Shown piece after piece: positions 6,501 through 7,628 of a DNA stretch of 7,628 bases. The stretch is from Prevotella sp. (GTDB lineage Bacteria > Bacteroidota > Bacteroidia > Bacteroidales > Dysgonomonadaceae), in contig JAISKQ010000301.1 of the NCBI GenBank assembly GCA_031260865.1, positions 1-7,628 on the forward strand, in the 5' to 3' direction. Under the pieces are notes generated by a model, which did not search any database, was not told the DNA's origin, and worked only from the letters and a program-made list of their open reading frames with translations. Positions within the stretch are counted from its first letter, which is position 1, and every line of letters begins with the position of its first letter. A program made the position numbers and the translations under genes.

Positions 6501-6590
6501 GGTGACAAAGGTAACAGTTTACAAGAGTTCAAGTTTATTAGAGTTCTAAAAACTTGTACACTTGAACTCTTGTATACTCGAACTCTTTTG
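6501..6590 (+). repeat. Interspersed repeat copy 7 (core plus module B, long hairpin)
   Basis: Core at 6501-6520 with one change (GACAAAGGTAAC), followed by module B. A perfect 15-bp inverted repeat, tacaagagttcaagt (6520-6534) and acttgaactcttgta (6560-6574), surrounds a 25-nt loop. The loop itself holds another agagttc word. The copy sits between the HicB stop and the dipeptidase start. As a minus-strand terminator for hicAB it lacks a T-run directly after the stem. Confidence 0.8.
6506..6513 (-). promoter_or_regulatory. Candidate -7 box upstream of the dipeptidase fusion
   Basis: The repeat core here reads TACCTTTG on the minus strand, a full match to TAnnTTTG, 70 bp upstream of the dipeptidase start codon. 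The nearest upstream TTG-type words have spacing of about 16 instead of about 20, so promoter function is uncertain. Confidence 0.3.
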
Positions 6591-6609
6591 ATATATAAAA
6601 ATAGCTATC

Positions 6610-6966
6610 TCAATTTAAAACGGCATTCTTAATGATTTCTTTTATATAACCGTTTAGAGTAGTCCCTAATTCTTTCGCTTTCAAAACAGCACATTTATGT
6701 ATTTCAGGGGATACACGCACATTAAACGAGCCTGAAAATGGTTTCTCAGGTTTGATTTGTTTAGCAGCGCAATGTTCCAAATAATCATCTACGGCAAAAT
6801 GGAAATCAGTTGTAAGTTCCTCTATTGTTTTGCCTTCATAGGATATAGATCCATTTTGCAAACCTATTAATTTGCCATATAAACAATTATCTTCTATACT
6901 TACCTCTATTGAGCCGTTATAGCCCTTATATTCTAACACATTACTCTGTATCTTCTTCGGTTTCAT
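6610..6966 (-). CDS. hicB: HicB-family antitoxin
   Basis: A 118-residue protein with the two-part HicB layout. Residues about 10-70 are the partial RNase H-like HicB domain (LEYKGYNGSIEVSIEDN, YGKLIGL, ISYEGKTIEEL, FHFAVDDYLEHC). Residues about 79-116 are a ribbon-helix-helix DNA-binding tail (GSFNVRVSPEIH strand, AVLKAKELG helix, TTLNGYIKEIIKNAV helix). It would bind and neutralise the HicA mRNA interferase in the cytoplasm and repress its own operon. It follows hicA on the minus strand and overlaps it by 26 nt, so translation is coupled. The frame is intact. A perfect inverted repeat near the predicted operon start (7266-7286) is a plausible operator. Confidence 0.9.
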   Translation of the reverse strand: MKPKKIQSNVLEYKGYNGSIEVSIEDNCLYGKLIGLQNGSISYEGKTIEELTTDFHFAVDDYLEHCAAKQIKPEKPFSGSFNVRVSPEIHKCAVLKAKELGTTLNGYIKEIIKNAVLN

Positions 6967-7235
6967 TGTTTAATTCAATTAATTCGCAACGTAATAAACT
7001 TTCTTGTATCATCGCCAAAATATATCTTTTAATGAGATTCGTAGGGTGAGGTTTATGAAATCGTATCAATTCGGCAGGAAAATTATTATTCACAAATTTA
7101 ACCGCGGAACCTGACGTTTTCCCTGTATTCTCTTCAAAAAAAATCATATCCGGCTAAAAATTTCACTAATTCATCATAAGTAAAGTCTTTAGGCATAGAT
7201 AAAAAACGCATCAATAGTTTTTCTTTTCTACTCAT
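6941..7235 (-). pseudogene. hicA: HicA-family toxin, frame interrupted at an 8-T run
   Basis: Reading from the ATG at 7235 gives MSRKEKLLMRFLSMPKDF, then TYDELVKFLAGYDFF, then TGA (7136-7134). One base further along, the frame continues as EENTGKTSGSAVKF and later IRFHKPHPTNLIKRYIL to a TAA at 6941. Joined, they give about 97 residues that fit a Bacteroidota HicA subfamily (PKDFTYDEL, GKTSGS, HKPHP), a small dsRBD-like mRNA interferase. The break lies in a run of eight T (complement of 7137-7144); seven would restore the frame. Options are a loss-of-function insertion, a sequencing error, phase variation, or +1 frameshifting at TTT TGA. An ATG at 7147 could start a 68-residue product lacking the first helix. 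The antitoxin gene downstream is intact and the remaining coding sequence shows no further damage, which argues for a recent or functional shift. Confidence 0.85.
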
Positions 7236-7265
7236 ATTAAATGTAAATATAACAATAAATATAAG

Positions 7266-7286
7266 TGTAACTGAAAAACAGTTACA
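7266..7286. promoter_or_regulatory. Inverted repeat, candidate HicB operator
   Basis: A perfect 8-bp inverted repeat, TGTAACTG (7266-7273) and CAGTTACA (7279-7286), is separated by five A. It covers the expected transcription start and touches the -7 box of the hicAB promoter. This is where a ribbon-helix-helix antitoxin would be expected to repress its operon. Confidence 0.55.
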
Positions 7287-7316
7287 AATTTATTCATTAT
7301 TTCTTTGTTTTGCAAA
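7285..7316 (-). promoter_or_regulatory. hicAB promoter
   Basis: On the minus strand, TTTG (complement of 7313-7316) is followed after 20 nt by TAAATTTG (complement of 7285-7292). Both boxes match the Bacteroidota promoter pattern and its spacing. Transcription would begin near 7278, leaving a leader of about 40 nt before the hicA ATG at 7235. Confidence 0.65.
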
Positions 7317-7383
7317 AAGCCTCCGCCGAATATCACAGTTTTCCGACTAAAGGCTATAAGCTAACGCACAATTTTTTTTAAAA

Positions 7384-7440
7384 GGTGACAAAAGTAACAG
7401 TTTCTAAGCATCATCACTTCGCGCCATTTTTCTTTTTCTT
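7384..7440 (+). repeat. Interspersed repeat copy 8 (core plus module A)
   Basis: Core at 7384-7403 with the consensus sequence, then module A (gcatcatcacttcgcgccat, then a T-rich tail) to about 7440. It is followed by cttgtaaacttgcaag words like those after copy 4. It lies between the hicAB promoter and the transposase end, in the same direction as all other copies. Confidence 0.8.
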
Positions 7441-7494
7441 GTAAACTTGCAAGCTAGTAAACTAGAACTCTCGTAATTCGTAACTACTGTTTAG

Positions 7495-7628
7495 TTAATT
7501 AATAAATGACGGATATAACCGTTTTAATTTAATGCGAGCATCCTTAGCGGTGAATTGCCAGTTGATTTTCGCATTTTTATTATTTCTGTGTTCTTGCCAC
7601 GCCAAAACTTCCTCTTGCATCTTGTCCA
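7495..7628 (-). CDS. IS630-family transposase, C-terminal end (partial)
   Basis: A minus-strand frame enters from beyond the right edge and ends at TAA (7497-7495), giving 43 complete codons here. The visible tail reads DKMQEEVLAWQEHRNNKN, then AKINWQFTAKDARIKLKRLY and PSFIN. The W.F...DARIKL.RLYP ending is typical of IS630-family (Tc1/mariner-like DDE) transposases, which cut and paste at TA dinucleotides. The catalytic domain lies outside the window, so whether the element is intact cannot be judged. The terminal inverted repeat should lie within roughly the next 100 bp leftwards, but I cannot pick it out without the other end. Confidence 0.75.
   Translation of the reverse strand, partial: DKMQEEVLAWQEHRNNKNAKINWQFTAKDARIKLKRLYPSFIN

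Overview
The window looks like chromosomal DNA of an AT-rich Bacteroidales (Bacteroidota) species. The basis is a pRiA4b ORF-3-like gene placed directly before miaA, a periplasmic class I amidotransferase/M19 dipeptidase fusion, a Bacteroidota-type lipobox, matches to the Bacteroidota promoter pattern (TTTG, about 20 nt, TAnnTTTG), and little use of Shine-Dalgarno sequences. The genus cannot be fixed from the sequence.

Layout. Positions 1-150 are a GC-rich edge unlike the rest, perhaps a remnant of another element. Positions 190-860 are non-coding and packed with six same-direction copies of an interspersed repeat with core GGTGACAAAAGTAACAGTTT. Two more copies lie at 6501 and 7384. Positions 1093-1799 hold a terminator and a minus-strand gene for a small OmpA-domain envelope protein. 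Positions 2098-2944 hold a 5'-truncated ModF-like ABC ATPase remnant and a small lipoprotein gene. Positions 3118-4583 are a tightly coupled pair: a pRiA4b ORF-3-like protein and MiaA (tRNA A37 dimethylallyltransferase). Positions 4586-6436, on the minus strand and almost touching miaA, encode the exported amidotransferase-dipeptidase fusion. Positions 6610-7235, on the minus strand, are a HicAB toxin-antitoxin module. The right edge holds the C-terminus of an IS630-family transposase (7495-7628, minus).

How the parts relate. The core chromosomal section (about 1100-6436) covers envelope, tRNA modification and peptide or glutamyl-compound hydrolysis. Both flanks are accessory: repeats, a toxin-antitoxin module, a transposase end and a truncated gene.

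The most notable observation is the hicA toxin gene. It is complete only if one base of an 8-T run is skipped. The 0-frame reads TTT TTT TGA, which resembles the +1 frameshift site of prfB, so the gene may be dead, phase-variable, or expressed by programmed slippage or frameshifting. Upstream lie a good promoter match and a perfect 8-bp inverted repeat at the predicted transcription start, a plausible HicB operator. The second notable item is the repeat family itself. It has a conserved core and two alternative downstream modules, and every core carries TAnnTTTG on its reverse strand.
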